Shown piece by piece: positions 57,301 to 64,000 of a DNA stretch of 64,000 nt. The notes under the pieces are model-generated. The model was not told the origin of the DNA. It saw only the letters and a program-made list of their open reading frames with translations, and searched no databases. The translations under genes and the position numbers were made by a program. Each line of letters opens with the position of its first letter. Position 1 is the stretch's first letter. Source of the stretch: Sphaerolaimus hirsutus (taxonomy: Eukaryota > Nematoda > Chromadorea > Monhysterida > Sphaerolaimidae); contig OZ038455.1 in the NCBI GenBank assembly GCA_964036195.1, forward strand, positions 4,853,855 through 4,917,854, written 5' to 3'.

Positions 57301-57342
57301 AGCTTTCCACCATTTGAATTCCTTTTTTTGCACCATGGCCAT
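42203..57342 (-). CDS. GT11-family alpha-1,2-fucosyltransferase-like gene, 11 exons
   Basis: Exons (minus strand): 57342-57244, 56006-55767, 55417-55232, 51174-51023, 50087-49992, 46988-46935, 46558-46486, 43332-43273, 43098-43001, 42541-42520 and 42332-42203. Every phase fits, and the sum is 1210 nt, or 1209 (402 residues plus stop) without one extra base in exon 5. The product has a short cytoplasmic tail, a single membrane span (residues ~13-31), a glycosylated stem (NLT, NST), and GT11 motifs: VGNAMMVYASLYGLSR, VHCRRGDF (donor-binding HxRRxD-like), ILAQCNHTI, GTFSW..FAAF and FFPKHW. Such enzymes add fucose to galactose in the Golgi from GDP-fucose. Introns 6, 8 and 10 are single foldback MITEs. 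The extra base in exon 5 is either a sequencing error or a disabling mutation. Confidence 0.85.
42333..42519 (-). mobile_element. Intron 10 = CWG foldback MITE (introner), GT..TG ends
   Basis: It starts GTTCCACTCCCAGACCC and ends GGAGTGCTCC followed by CTG. The exon before it also ends CTG, so the 3-bp duplication is CTG. The length is 187 bp, not a multiple of three. Removing MITE plus one CTG restores the TGTFSW/WFAAF frame. The 3' end is CTG, not CAG. Confidence 0.85.
42520..42541 (-). CDS. GT11 gene exon 10 (22 nt micro-exon)
   Basis: The acceptor is CTCAACCTGCAG. It has phase 1 entry and phase 2 exit and encodes TTGTFS plus partial codons, the conserved GTFG-type turn after CNHTI. Confidence 0.8.
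43001..43098 (-). CDS. GT11 gene exon 9
   Basis: 98 nt, phase 2 entry, phase 1 exit, with donor GTGAGTG. It encodes DVIIMEPHKDAIVD and LCILAQCNHTI, the strongest GT11 C-terminal-lobe motif. Confidence 0.88.
43099..43272 (-). mobile_element. Intron 8 = CWG foldback MITE (introner), GT..AG ends
   Basis: It starts GTGCCAGTCCCAGACCC and ends CGTGCCCC followed by CAG. The preceding exon ends CAG, the 3-bp duplication. The length is 174 bp. The arms carry CTGTAAAATG / CATTTTACAG inverted motifs. The intron begins at the first base of the MITE and ends with the duplicated CAG, so it is both transposon and intron. Confidence 0.9.
43273..43332 (-). CDS. GT11 gene exon 8
   Basis: 60 nt, acceptor ATACCTTAG, phase 2 on both sides. 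It encodes CIRFIVLGNEEEWNR, matching the GT11 strand before the CNHT motif. Confidence 0.87.
43556..44577. mobile_element. hAT-like element, CAGGGTTGG/CCAACCCTG family, in intron 7
   Basis: Imperfect 8-bp duplication CTCATGGG / CTCACAGG. The AT-rich ends have TTTTACAAAAATTTTAC runs. It hosts a foldback fragment at about 43910-44356 that ends GGGACTGCCCC followed by CAG. Confidence 0.75.
44892..45893. mobile_element. Foldback DNA element in intron 7
   Basis: Long inverted arms run from GTTATTAAGCCGGAATTAC to its counterpart ending CCGGCTTAACAAC. They share GCGTTTGACGTGAAATGATG and about 150 bp beyond. A TA-type MITE (45062-45626) sits in the loop. Confidence 0.75.
45062..45626. mobile_element. 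TA-type MITE (CCATATATCC ends), nested
   Basis: TA on both sides. The ends are CCATATATCCTTGAA and TTCAAGGATATATGG, with C-rich arms (CCCCCCTTGAATAA). Confidence 0.8.
46015..46251. repeat. Foldback repeat CACACACTAGTTTTCAC
   Basis: Inverted ends CACACACTAGTTTTCAC and GTGAAAACTAGTGTGTG with an AT-rich loop. Fragments recur at 38237 and 58307. Confidence 0.65.
46486..46558 (-). CDS. GT11 gene exon 7
   Basis: 73 nt, phase 1 entry, phase 2 exit, donor GTTAGT. It encodes KYKFGHQAAMSSYLHKAVQY, the GT11 segment following the RRGD motif. It starts directly after the MITE intron. Confidence 0.87.
46559..46934 (-). mobile_element. Intron 6 = CWG foldback MITE (introner), GT..TG ends
   Basis: It starts GTGCCAGTCCCAGACCC and ends GGGACTGCCCC followed by CTG. 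The preceding exon ends CTG. The length is 376 bp (one more than a multiple of three). Exact removal joins RRGDFALP to DKYKFGH. The loop carries the same ATCCAAATCTTATG inverted blocks as the 30249 copy. The 3' end is CTG rather than CAG. Confidence 0.88.
46935..46988 (-). CDS. GT11 gene exon 6
   Basis: 54 nt, acceptor CCACTCCCAG, phase 1 on both sides. It encodes MCTYVGVHCRRGDFALP, containing the GDP-fucose-binding HxRRGD-type motif. Confidence 0.9.
47049..47463. mobile_element. TA-type MITE (CCGTATTACC ends)
   Basis: TA on both sides. The ends are CCGTATTACCTCGAATTATC and CGAGGTAATACGG with C-rich arms. It lies in intron 5. Confidence 0.8.
48065..48671. mobile_element. Second copy of the 603-bp mariner-like MITE
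   Basis: It is aligned end to end with 36739-37341, sharing AAGTCGGCAGACGTATCGCC and the CCGCCGACTT end. TA precedes it and TTA follows it. Confidence 0.82.
48674..48770. repeat. Short TA-type MITE
   Basis: It begins CCGTATTTGCTTGAATAATT and ends CAAACAAATACAG, directly next to the 48065 MITE. Confidence 0.6.
49467..49921. mobile_element. TA-type MITE (empty-site copy)
   Basis: The ends are CCGTATTTCCTCGAAATACC and CGAGGAAATACGG, with TA on both sides. It is the same subfamily as 36519-37572 but without the nested 603-bp element. Confidence 0.85.
49992..50087 (-). CDS. GT11 gene exon 5 (one extra base)
   Basis: 96 nt, acceptor GTTTCTCGCAG, donor GTGTGTG, phase 2 entry. It encodes EFTFKPHILAKCQN. 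With 96 nt the exit phase (2) does not match exon 6 (phase 1). With one base fewer near 50040/50041 the phase fits, and the continuation LLASVNGTLPENAV resembles the GT11 family better. Confidence 0.8.
50105..50549. mobile_element. TA-type MITE in intron 4
   Basis: The ends are CCCTAAATCCTCGAATAAG and CTTATTCGAGGATTTGCGG, with TA on both sides and GGGGGGAGTTATTC arms. Confidence 0.78.
51023..51174 (-). CDS. GT11 gene exon 4
   Basis: 152 nt, acceptor TTTTCACAG after a T-rich tract, phase 0 entry, phase 2 exit, donor GTTAGA. It encodes VILNGYLAAFKYFENTLDEV, matching the GYFQSWKYF-type GT11 block. Confidence 0.88.
51408..51500. repeat. TA-type MITE fragment
   Basis: CTATTTCCTCGAAATACATC followed by a G-rich arm. 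Only one end is recognisable. Confidence 0.5.
51524..53678. mobile_element. GACTTGTCGAC-family element with duplicated core, in intron 3
   Basis: The inverted ends are GAGGCCTCTACTTCTAAAAG and CTTTTAGAAGTAGACGCCTC, each followed by GTCGACAAGTCCA or its complement. Two near-identical direct copies of the ~570-bp core (about 51567-52140 and 53085-53668) flank a second foldback (52155-53075). A single-core copy is at 60035-60644. Confidence 0.75.
52155..53075. repeat. GCATAATCCAAG foldback cluster
   Basis: A left cluster of direct GCATAATCCAAG copies (52155-52325) and a right cluster of the inverted CTTGGATTATGC (52920-53075) surround an AT-rich loop. It is nested inside the 51524-53678 element. 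Confidence 0.75.
53819..54579. mobile_element. hAT-like element, CAGGGTTGG/CCAACCCTG family, in intron 3
   Basis: 8-bp duplication ATCGGGTC / ATCTGGTC. AT-rich arms as in the 10256 and 43556 copies. A partial CWG foldback (GGGCAGTCCCAAGCC) sits inside at 54067-54290. Confidence 0.78.
54623..55170. mobile_element. TA-type MITE with a second copy nested inside
   Basis: The outer ends are CCGTATTTCCTCGAAATAC and TTCGAGTAAAAACGG with TA. The inner copy 54679-55146 (CCGTATTACC..GGTAATACGG) is flanked by TG on both sides. Confidence 0.7.
55232..55417 (-). CDS. GT11 gene exon 3
   Basis: 186 nt, acceptor CCTAATGCAG, phase 0 on both sides, donor GTTAGT. It encodes HGVGNAMMVYASLYGLSR, the GT11 N-terminal motif (GxGN..YASLYG). 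Confidence 0.9.
55767..56006 (-). CDS. GT11 gene exon 2 (stem region)
   Basis: 240 nt, acceptor GATTACGCAG, donor GTGAGT, phase 0 on both sides. It encodes a luminal stem-like segment with N-glycosylation sites NLT and NST. It is not conserved with known proteins I recognise. It is assigned by phase and position between exons 1 and 3. Confidence 0.7.
56283..56699. mobile_element. TA-type MITE in intron 1
   Basis: TA on both sides. Ends are CCGTATTACCTCGAAATACC and CGAGGTAATACGG, with GGGGGGTTAATTCGAG arms. Confidence 0.8.
57244..57342 (-). CDS. GT11 gene exon 1 (membrane anchor)
   Basis: 99 nt from ATG 57342 to donor CAG/GTACTT, phase 0 exit. It encodes a basic cytoplasmic tail (MAMVQKKEFKWWK) and the hydrophobic span ATVCICLIVLAALFIAYA, the layout of a type II Golgi glycosyltransferase. 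A second ATG lies two codons in. Confidence 0.8.
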
Positions 57343-57576
57343 AGTCTCTTATTATTTTTTCATGCCAGTTTTCAATGGACCACCATTATACACAACGACT
57401 GAGTTCCTATAATTTCTTTTTTCAGCCGAAAATTTTTTCATCAATCGACAAAAAATCGTGATATTAACATGCGTAAGATGGCCCGATGGGTGAATGGAGT
57501 TTTGTCACATTCCATAAATTTAGGTAGAAAGTGAGAATTGTGCTACCTGCATACAAAAATATACCCTAGGTAAGTA

Positions 57577-58005
57577 AGGGTGATTTACAGCATGGCGACA
57601 AACAGGAGCTGAAGCGACAAATTCAGTGGTGACAAATTACAAATACTCAAGAACGCTTAGATATATCCTCCATCCCTAGATTGACATGTTGAAAGCACTA
57701 ACCGATATCTACATCGTGACGAAAAATTATCCAAAAAGCTCTGGTGGTTTTTAAAATAGAAATCTACCTATAGGTATAATATATTAAAAATTTCGCGATT
57801 TGTCGGCAACATTTCTTATTGGAATTGCCAACAAATAGCGAAATTTTAATTTTAAATGTATATTTCGGGAACCACTGCATCTTTTTCGATATTTGATGTA
57901 TATATCGATTAGTGCTTTCAACATGTCAATTTGGGGATGGATATGAATTTCGTTACTGAATTTGTCGCTTCAGCTACTATTTGTCATTACGCTGTAGATC
58001 ACCCT
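57577..58005. mobile_element. 429-bp foldback MITE upstream of the GT11 gene
   Basis: TA on both sides. Inverted arms of about 50 bp start AGGGTGATTTACAGC and share GCTGAAGCGACAAATTCAG. It is absent from the duplicated upstream region at 37.9-38.3 kb. Confidence 0.78.
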
Positions 58006-58508
58006 TAAGACTAAAACTCATAAAAATGCAATATTTACGTTCTGGCGGCATGATGTGGTGAAAAACTTTTTTTTCGTTTGTGATCTGCACTATGTGTAGA
58101 TGATGGGTGCAGCCATTGAAGGTAATTTTTGTGGGTATATGAAAAGCAAATAATTGTGCATTTAACTACATTAAATTTTTCTCCAAAAACGATCTCAAAG
58201 TGCTGCAAACTTGAATTTTTTAGACACGTTTTGTTGGATTTTGACTTTTTGCACACAATTTGCTGTAAGACAACTGAGCTGCATCATAAACAATGTGTTT
58301 ACACAGACTAGTTTTCACTGTGACCTTTGTAAAAACTGAAATGGCTTAAAATGGTAACATGTTACCATCTTTTTCCCGCTAATGAATGCTGTTTATGTTC
58401 AGTTTTCACAAATGGCATGAATTTCCATGCGGTGGTTTTGGCAAGTGACTAGTTTATCACTGTGTTCACCTAATGCGAAAATTAAAATGGTGACATTGCA
58501 ATCACCTA

Positions 58509-58768
58509 CCGTATTTCCTCGAATTACCCCCCTGGGGTTTATTTTTTAAGATTGAAAATTTTGAGAGATCAACGTGAAAATGCAACAATAACCACCATTT
58601 GCAAGTTTTTACACACTTATATAAGGATGTAGATGGTATAAACGATGTTCTAACATAACACAGTAAGTGTTTTGAGCGTCTGTTATGCATTTCCTGGACC
58701 ACAATATCATAGTGCCCATTTTGAGGGGGGGGGGGTATTTCGAGGGGGGGTATTTCGAGGAAATACGG
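58509..58768. mobile_element. TA-type MITE
   Basis: TA on both sides. Ends are CCGTATTTCCTCGAATTACC and CGAGGAAATACGG. Confidence 0.78.
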
Positions 58769-59029
58769 TAGTCTTCATTTTGGGTGTGACAAAGACATAC
58801 TTAACTGTATTAGTAATTTTTTATTTATGTCATACAGCAATGAATGTGGAACAACTGTGGAAAACTGTACCAGGGTATTTCAGCCAGGAAAGCATAAAAA
58901 TGTATGGGTATTTTATGAATGTGTAGGTGTAAGTAACACACATTTATACCCATATACTCCGGTATTTTGTGTAAGCATAAATACGCATTCGCAACTCTGC
59001 CACCCATTCTCATAACAAGAATAATATTC

Positions 59030-59735
59030 ATAAAAAATTCAAAAATCCGAAACAATTCTTAGAAAAAAATTCGAAATTCAAACTGTCATTTCTGGAAAAA
59101 AACGCTTTTGAATTATAACATTTTTTCTGGGGGTTCGCAATTTTAGCTATCGCAAAGGATGACTGATGTTTCCAAGCGTGTCCACGTTCTGAAATTCTGT
59201 GAGCATGTTTGCTTAACAACTGATAAACTCTGCACGAATTCGATAGGCATATTTTTAGTTCTTCCAAAATAATGCTGTAAAAAGAACTTCTAAAAACGTA
59301 ACAGGTATACCCGGCGGACAGCACACCTAATATGAAAACCTACCACAATTTAATGAATAAAATTTTGTGATAAATTTCGTAATTAATCATTCCATAGTAA
59401 AAATTAAATATTATTATGAAAAAAAAACTGTAAAAATGTTGGTTCATTATTCAGATGGGTTATGGTGGGTTTTCATACTAAGTGTGATGTCCGCCGAGTA
59501 TAACAAAATGGCGATACCGTTCCAAGTAGGTAAATATGTGAGTGACAAGAAACATGAAAATGAAAGTGCTTTTGTCTACTAGGATTGGGGGCGTCAAGAA
59601 CAATGATTCTATCCACGTTCTATCAACTTCTATGAATCCACGGTCAGAAATTTTCTGGTATTTTTTTTGTAGTGCAGAAATACTTGCGACCGAACACAAA
59701 ACCCCATTGAACGCCACCCGCATAATTCTCTCAGC
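59030..59735 (-). other. Possible exons of an unknown minus-strand gene
   Basis: Open frames at 59723-59580 (VAFNGVLCSVASISALQKKY region) and 59305-59130 (after acceptor TTACGTTTTTAG; LLSKHAHRISERGHAWKH region) have coding-like composition. No family is recognised and the splice links are not proven. They may belong with 60800-61190. Confidence 0.25.
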
Positions 59736-59852
59736 AAATAACTGATAACAGGGTTACCTATGTTGAATATTGTGCACATGCCACGTTTTTTATGAACCCC
59801 CTTCAAAAAAACACCCTCCAGTCGGGGCTAATTACGGAAGTGAAGTTATGCT

Positions 59853-59950
59853 TACCGTATTTCCTCGAATTACCCCCGGGTGGTTATTTTTTCATAAAAG
59901 CATTCTTTAAATCAGAAATTTCATTTTAGAATAATTCGAAAATGCTTACG
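59853..59950. repeat. TA-type MITE, one end
   Basis: It begins CCGTATTTCCTCGAATTACC. No matching right end was found before the 60035 element. Confidence 0.5.
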
Positions 59951-60034
59951 GTCAAATCTCAGAAAAATATTCGAAACTTCATGATATCACCGTTTTTTCC
60001 TTCATTTTTATACGAGATAAAAAGCGAAAAAATG

Positions 60035-60644
60035 GAGGCGTCTACTTCTAAAAGTTGACAAGTCCACAAAATGTGATTTTGAGTAAATCGCATTTTAAAT
60101 TTCCGATCCAATTCCAGGCCCGTGGTGCGTGTCCAATTTGACTCTCTCATGCTTTCCATTAAGTTCCATATGTTGACAATAAAGTGTCAAATTTTCAGCC
60201 CCTGTTCTCAACCTTTATGTGAAAAATGGGTGTTCATAAATTTCCATTCGGTCAGAGCAAAACTGTTTTTGGGAGGGAAATGGACCTGTCGCCTTCTTGC
60301 ACTTGAGAAGATTTTTGTCCCCGGCGACAACGAAGCTGCCTTTTGGGCAATTTATGGACTTGTCGACTTTTAGAATTAGCTGTCCATGATGGACATACCA
60401 CATTTATTGCTATTTTTTCCCATAAAAAAGGACGAAGAGGATGGACTTGTCGACTTCTTGCCCAAATTTTTTGCATTTTTCCCCAAAAATGTCAAATTTG
60501 GCACTATGTCATATGGGCATGTGACGTCAGAAAATTATTAGGAAAATGATGAAACATGTGCGGAAGTAGCCCCAGATGACGTTTCCGGGCCTAACTCGAA
60601 ATTTTCATATTTTGAACTTGTCGACTTTTAGAATTGGACGCCTC
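60035..60644. mobile_element. GACTTGTCGAC-family element, single-core copy
   Basis: 610 bp with ends GAGGCGTCTACTTCTAAAAG and CTTTTAGAATTGGACGCCTC. The core matches both cores in 51524-53678. Confidence 0.8.
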
Positions 60645-60799
60645 AATCGTATCACACGTTTCTGATTGAAAAATCGTCAAAACCACATGTTCCTACTGTT
60701 CTTCCTCTGCTTGAACATTCGATCAATATCTGCAAAAAAATCCATTTTTAATGTCAAAAAAACACAGGAACCCCCCCCCCCCAAAAAAAAAACCAACTG

Positions 60800-61190
60800 T
60801 CTCAGAACTTTCGGGACATTCAAAGTCTACCATCCGCCATCTATTTGCATTTTCTCTGTCATTTCCCACAGTTTGCCATTCAATTGAGTCACTTTTCAAT
60901 GGGCAAAGACTGAATTCAGTGTCGCAACACAACCGCCAAACCGCCCCCTTAGAAGGGCTGTCGTAAAAGTTCAGAGACACCTCAATTTTGTGATTTTTGA
61001 ATTTTTCAGGCACAAATATTTGGACCGCGGCTCGCCCATATGGCAGTGGGAGATCGATGGCCAGAAAGTGACTTCCGGATTCTGAAAAATATGAATATTT
61101 GGAGTGGGGAAAATAAGATTCAACGAGCGACAATTGATAAGGCACCATAAATGCTTGAATCGATTTGAAATTGACGGATATTTGCTCTAT
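60800..61190 (-). CDS. Hypothetical exon, unknown protein
   Basis: An open frame with non-repetitive, protein-like composition (YFSESGSHFLAIDLPLPYGR; VSLNFYDSPSKGAVWRLCCD; WRMVDFECP). It reads through an in-frame ATG at about 61148 and ends near the C-run at 60770. No family is recognised. The Cys and aromatic pattern suggests a secreted or luminal beta-rich domain, but that is a guess. Confidence 0.4.
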
Positions 61191-61632
61191 ACAATTTTAT
61201 GTAATGAAACAGTCACTTGAAACTCATTACGCAATGTTGGCACTGAGCCAAAAATATGTTCATGTCGCGAAAGTCAAAAATAAAGTTCAAACTACAAAAA
61301 TCAACCGTGAACTGAACGAAATCCATCTGTTCAAATTGGAAATTAACACATAAATAATAAATCATACAGCTAAGTGGAACAAAATTCTATACTGAAAAGT
61401 AAATTGACATTTTTTATACCTTTACAGTAATACATCGTCCTGTGTTTTTGTGTCTGAGGGCCATTCTAGTTTACCTATTTGTCTGACTGACTCATTGTTT
61501 TTCTGTGTTTCCAATTTCTGTGTTTTCGCCATCACTCTTTGTGATAGGCTTGAAGCTTGAAAATGACGTTCACTTCAAACATTTGTTTATTTGAAGTTCA
61601 ACGTGGATGAAATATAGGCAACATCACATTTA
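61191..61632. other. Non-coding sequence
   Basis: Nothing recognisable is seen. Confidence 0.35.
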
Positions 61633-61846
61633 CCGTATTTCCTCGAAATACCCCCCGGGGGGTGATTGTTTCATAGTGGTCCCGAGAGGGGCGGAGGGTT
61701 AAACGATGGTATGTACACTGTTCTAACGTGACACCGACATTGTTTTAACGTGTGTTCTGCAGTACACAGAACACAAACTACAGTTATTGTCATGTACGTT
61801 CCCTTTACACTCAATTTGGGGGGGGGGGTATTTCGAGGAAATACAG
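61633..61846. mobile_element. TA-type MITE, internally deleted
   Basis: TA on both sides. Ends are CCGTATTTCCTCGAAATACC and CGAGGAAATACAG. It shares the TGTTTTAACGTGTGTTCTGC core with 37390 and 49730. Confidence 0.78.
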
Positions 61847-61894
61847 TATTCATAAACACTGTTTTTTTCTTTGTGTATTTTTCCGTGTTTTACG

Positions 61895-62065
61895 GGCCAG
61901 GCCTCCTACGCACGAACGCCCGGCGTGCACAAACGCCCGGCAGGCACAAAATCGAGCCCGCCACACACAAATGCCCGGTACGCACAATCTGATGCTCTGT
62001 GCATACTGGGCATTTGTGCATACCGGTCATTTGTGTGTACCACTCATTTGTGCGTACCGGGCAGG
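61895..62065. repeat. Foldback cluster of GCACAAACGCCCGG motifs
   Basis: GCACAAACGCCCGG / GCACAAATGCCCGG copies are followed by inverted TGGGCATTTGTGC and CATTTGTGCGTACCGGGC. It has the same cluster architecture as the GCGCC and GCATAATCCAAG foldbacks. Confidence 0.55.
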
Positions 62066-62384
62066 GGATTTTCACACGCCCCCACTTGGTGTTTGCCCCC
62101 ATACATGAGCACCTGGATGCTTCCAAAAAACTCTGGCGTCATGGCATTTGGGGGAATTTGGCGCTGGCCACAATTTTTTTGATTACCAGCCGCAAACTGC
62201 CAGCGTAATGATCGCTTAATTATGAAATAAAGTATTTGTTTGTCACATGACTTTTCATTTTATTACTCGAAAAAAGCGCCAAAAGCGGTAAAAAGATTGA
62301 AAAATCAAATGAAAAACTTTTTTAAAAGTGTTTTAAGCCATTTTTGCAGTTAAGTAGACAAAATCCTTCAGTATGAGAATTTTT

Positions 62385-62500
62385 TACAATCCCAATCCCG
62401 AAAAATGCCAATCCCAAGCCGATCCCGATCCTGAAAGGTCAATCCCGATCCCGAAATCTCAAAAGCCAATCCCAATCCTGATACCGAAAGGTCAATCCCG
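62385..62500. repeat. CAATCCCGATCCCGAAA minisatellite, runs into gap
   Basis: Short degenerate repeats of AATCCCGATCC(C/T)GAAA end at the second N gap. Confidence 0.75.
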
Positions 62501-62700
62501 NNNNNNNNNNNNNNNNNNNNNNNNNNNNNNNNNNNNNNNNNNNNNNNNNNNNNNNNNNNNNNNNNNNNNNNNNNNNNNNNNNNNNNNNNNNNNNNNNNNN
62601 NNNNNNNNNNNNNNNNNNNNNNNNNNNNNNNNNNNNNNNNNNNNNNNNNNNNNNNNNNNNNNNNNNNNNNNNNNNNNNNNNNNNNNNNNNNNNNNNNNNN
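62501..62700. other. Assembly gap, 200 N
   Basis: Exactly 200 Ns, between two unrelated tandem repeats. Confidence 1.
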
Positions 62701-63665
62701 TAACCAGTTAACATTTATCACCCAAAAGTTATTATTTGGCATTTATCACTTGATATTAGCCACTTGACATTTATCACCTGGCAAATCATCACTTGACATT
62801 TATCACCTGAATGTTATCACTTGACATTTCTGACTTAACATATCCCACTTGGAATTAACCACTTGACACTGACCACTAACTAAACACTTGAATTACTTGT
62901 AACAGGTGAAACACTGTTAGAACTAAACACTTCATCAGAAAGAAATTCATCACCTGAAAGTGAGTGCATGACATTTTTGAATTGACATTGCCCATATCAT
63001 ATTGGTTTTTGTTACTTGGTATGGTTATCACTTGGTTTTTGTTACTTGGTATTGTTATCACTTGAGGGTTACACTTGACATTTCTGACCTGACATCACCC
63101 ACTTGACATTGATTGATTTATATTTTCCACTTGACACTGAACATTTGGCACTAAGCACTTGACATTGATCACCTTAAAGTTATCACTTGCCATTTATGAT
63201 TTCATATTACCCACTTCACATTAACTACTTGGCATTGATCACTTGTCTCATAACAATTGACCTTTGAATTGAAATTATCACTTGTCATTTCTGACTTGAT
63301 ATAAACCACATGACATTTATTATATAAAATATCCTATTGACATTTGTCACATGAAAGTTGTCACTTGACATTACACACTTGACATTGAGCAATTGACTTT
63401 GCCATTTGGTGCTGATATCATCTGAAAGTTATTACTTGACATTTCTGACTACAATATATCACTTCACATTGATAACTTAAAATAAACCACATGACACTGA
63501 CCACTTGGCACTAAACACTTGACATTTATCACCTGAAAGTTTTTGCTTGATATTTCTGAATTCACATTGATCACTTGACCTTGATAACTTGGCATTCACC
63601 ACTTGAGAATGACCACTCGGCACTATCAGTTGATATTTATCACTTGAAAATTATCACTTAACCTT
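62701..63665. repeat. Degenerate (TCACTTGACATT)n minisatellite
   Basis: Nearly 1 kb of diverged units such as CACTTGACATTTATCACCTG and AAAGTTATCACTTGACATTT. No protein-coding signal is seen. 63666-64000 shows nothing recognisable. Confidence 0.8.
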
Positions 63666-64000
63666 GGGCTAGGGGCCACAAACATTCTATGGCCATGAAA
63701 AAAATGAGCAAAAAATACAAGGACTAAATATGCTTTGCTTTTTTTCACTGACATTGCTATTGGAATTGAAAATTTTATATTCAATATTTGGTGGCTGGTT
63801 ATTCTTCAATAAAGAGACACTTTTTAAAAAATTTGGACCCCTCAATCTTTTTTCCCAAGAGCACATGAACCTACTAACGGAAATGTATGTCCGCAAACTT
63901 AGGCCCCATTTTTGTGGACATATTCTGGACACTAGGTACAATTCAGAACATCTCACTTGTTCTAATGATGTCATTGGTAACATCACACTTGTACTTTAAA

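Noticed and set aside
62701-63665. Regularly spaced repeats that could suggest a CRISPR array
   Set aside because: The units are degenerate and contiguous without unique spacers, and the window is clearly eukaryotic.

Overview
The window is eukaryotic, almost certainly from an invertebrate animal with a repeat-rich genome. Host genes are split into short phase-compatible exons with GT..AG introns. The rest is LTR retrotransposons, hAT-like, mariner-like (TA-duplicating) and foldback MITEs, a LINE fragment, minisatellites and two 200-N assembly gaps. I cannot name the species from the sequence.

Left part (1-8.8 kb): exons of a minus-strand leucine-rich-repeat-like gene (8813-294) are split by a 7.0 kb LTR element (element 1, 1276-8275). 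Element 1 is a non-autonomous deletion derivative with 4-bp target duplications (AAAT), and its left LTR carries a later 662-bp hAT-type insertion. From 9 to 11.9 kb there is a stack of hAT-like and foldback elements that share the 8-bp target CTCGAGAC.

Centre (11.9-29.4 kb): element 2 (11888-29431, minus strand, 17.5 kb, 1675-bp LTRs with about 4 differences, target duplication CTTC) is a young giant Ty3/gypsy-type element. Reading along the minus strand it has: 5' LTR, PBS-like site, a 2041-codon ORF, the pol region, an SF1 helicase ORF and the 3' LTR. The 2041-codon ORF joins Gag (capsid, CCHC knuckle, RGG), a membrane-anchored envelope-like glycoprotein and an aspartic protease. It is followed by a candidate -1 frameshift at a C8 run. 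The pol region holds RT, RNase H and integrase with a GPY/F motif, and has one frameshift and one stop in this copy. The helicase ORF (1323 codons) occupies the place where env normally sits. Element 1 keeps the Gag N-terminal half fused to the helicase C-terminal tail.

Right part (29.4-64 kb): a 39-bp minisatellite lies at 33.4-35.2 kb and a LINE RT fragment near 41 kb. A minus-strand GT11-family (alpha-1,2-fucosyltransferase-like) type II membrane glycosyltransferase gene spans 57342-42203 in 11 exons. All its exon phases fit, and the total coding length is a multiple of three if one extra base in exon 5 is discounted. A degenerate copy of its first exon and upstream region lies at 37.8 kb.

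The most striking observation is that three of its introns (46559-46934, 43099-43272, 42333-42519) are each exactly one copy of a foldback MITE. The family has ends of the type GTGCCAGTCCCAGACCC...GGGTCTGGGACTGNCCC and makes 3-bp CWG target duplications. Removing one MITE plus one duplicate restores the reading frame each time. These are introner-like elements. Two of the three end in CTG rather than CAG, so their removal would be non-canonical (GT-TG) or guided by the inverted repeats.
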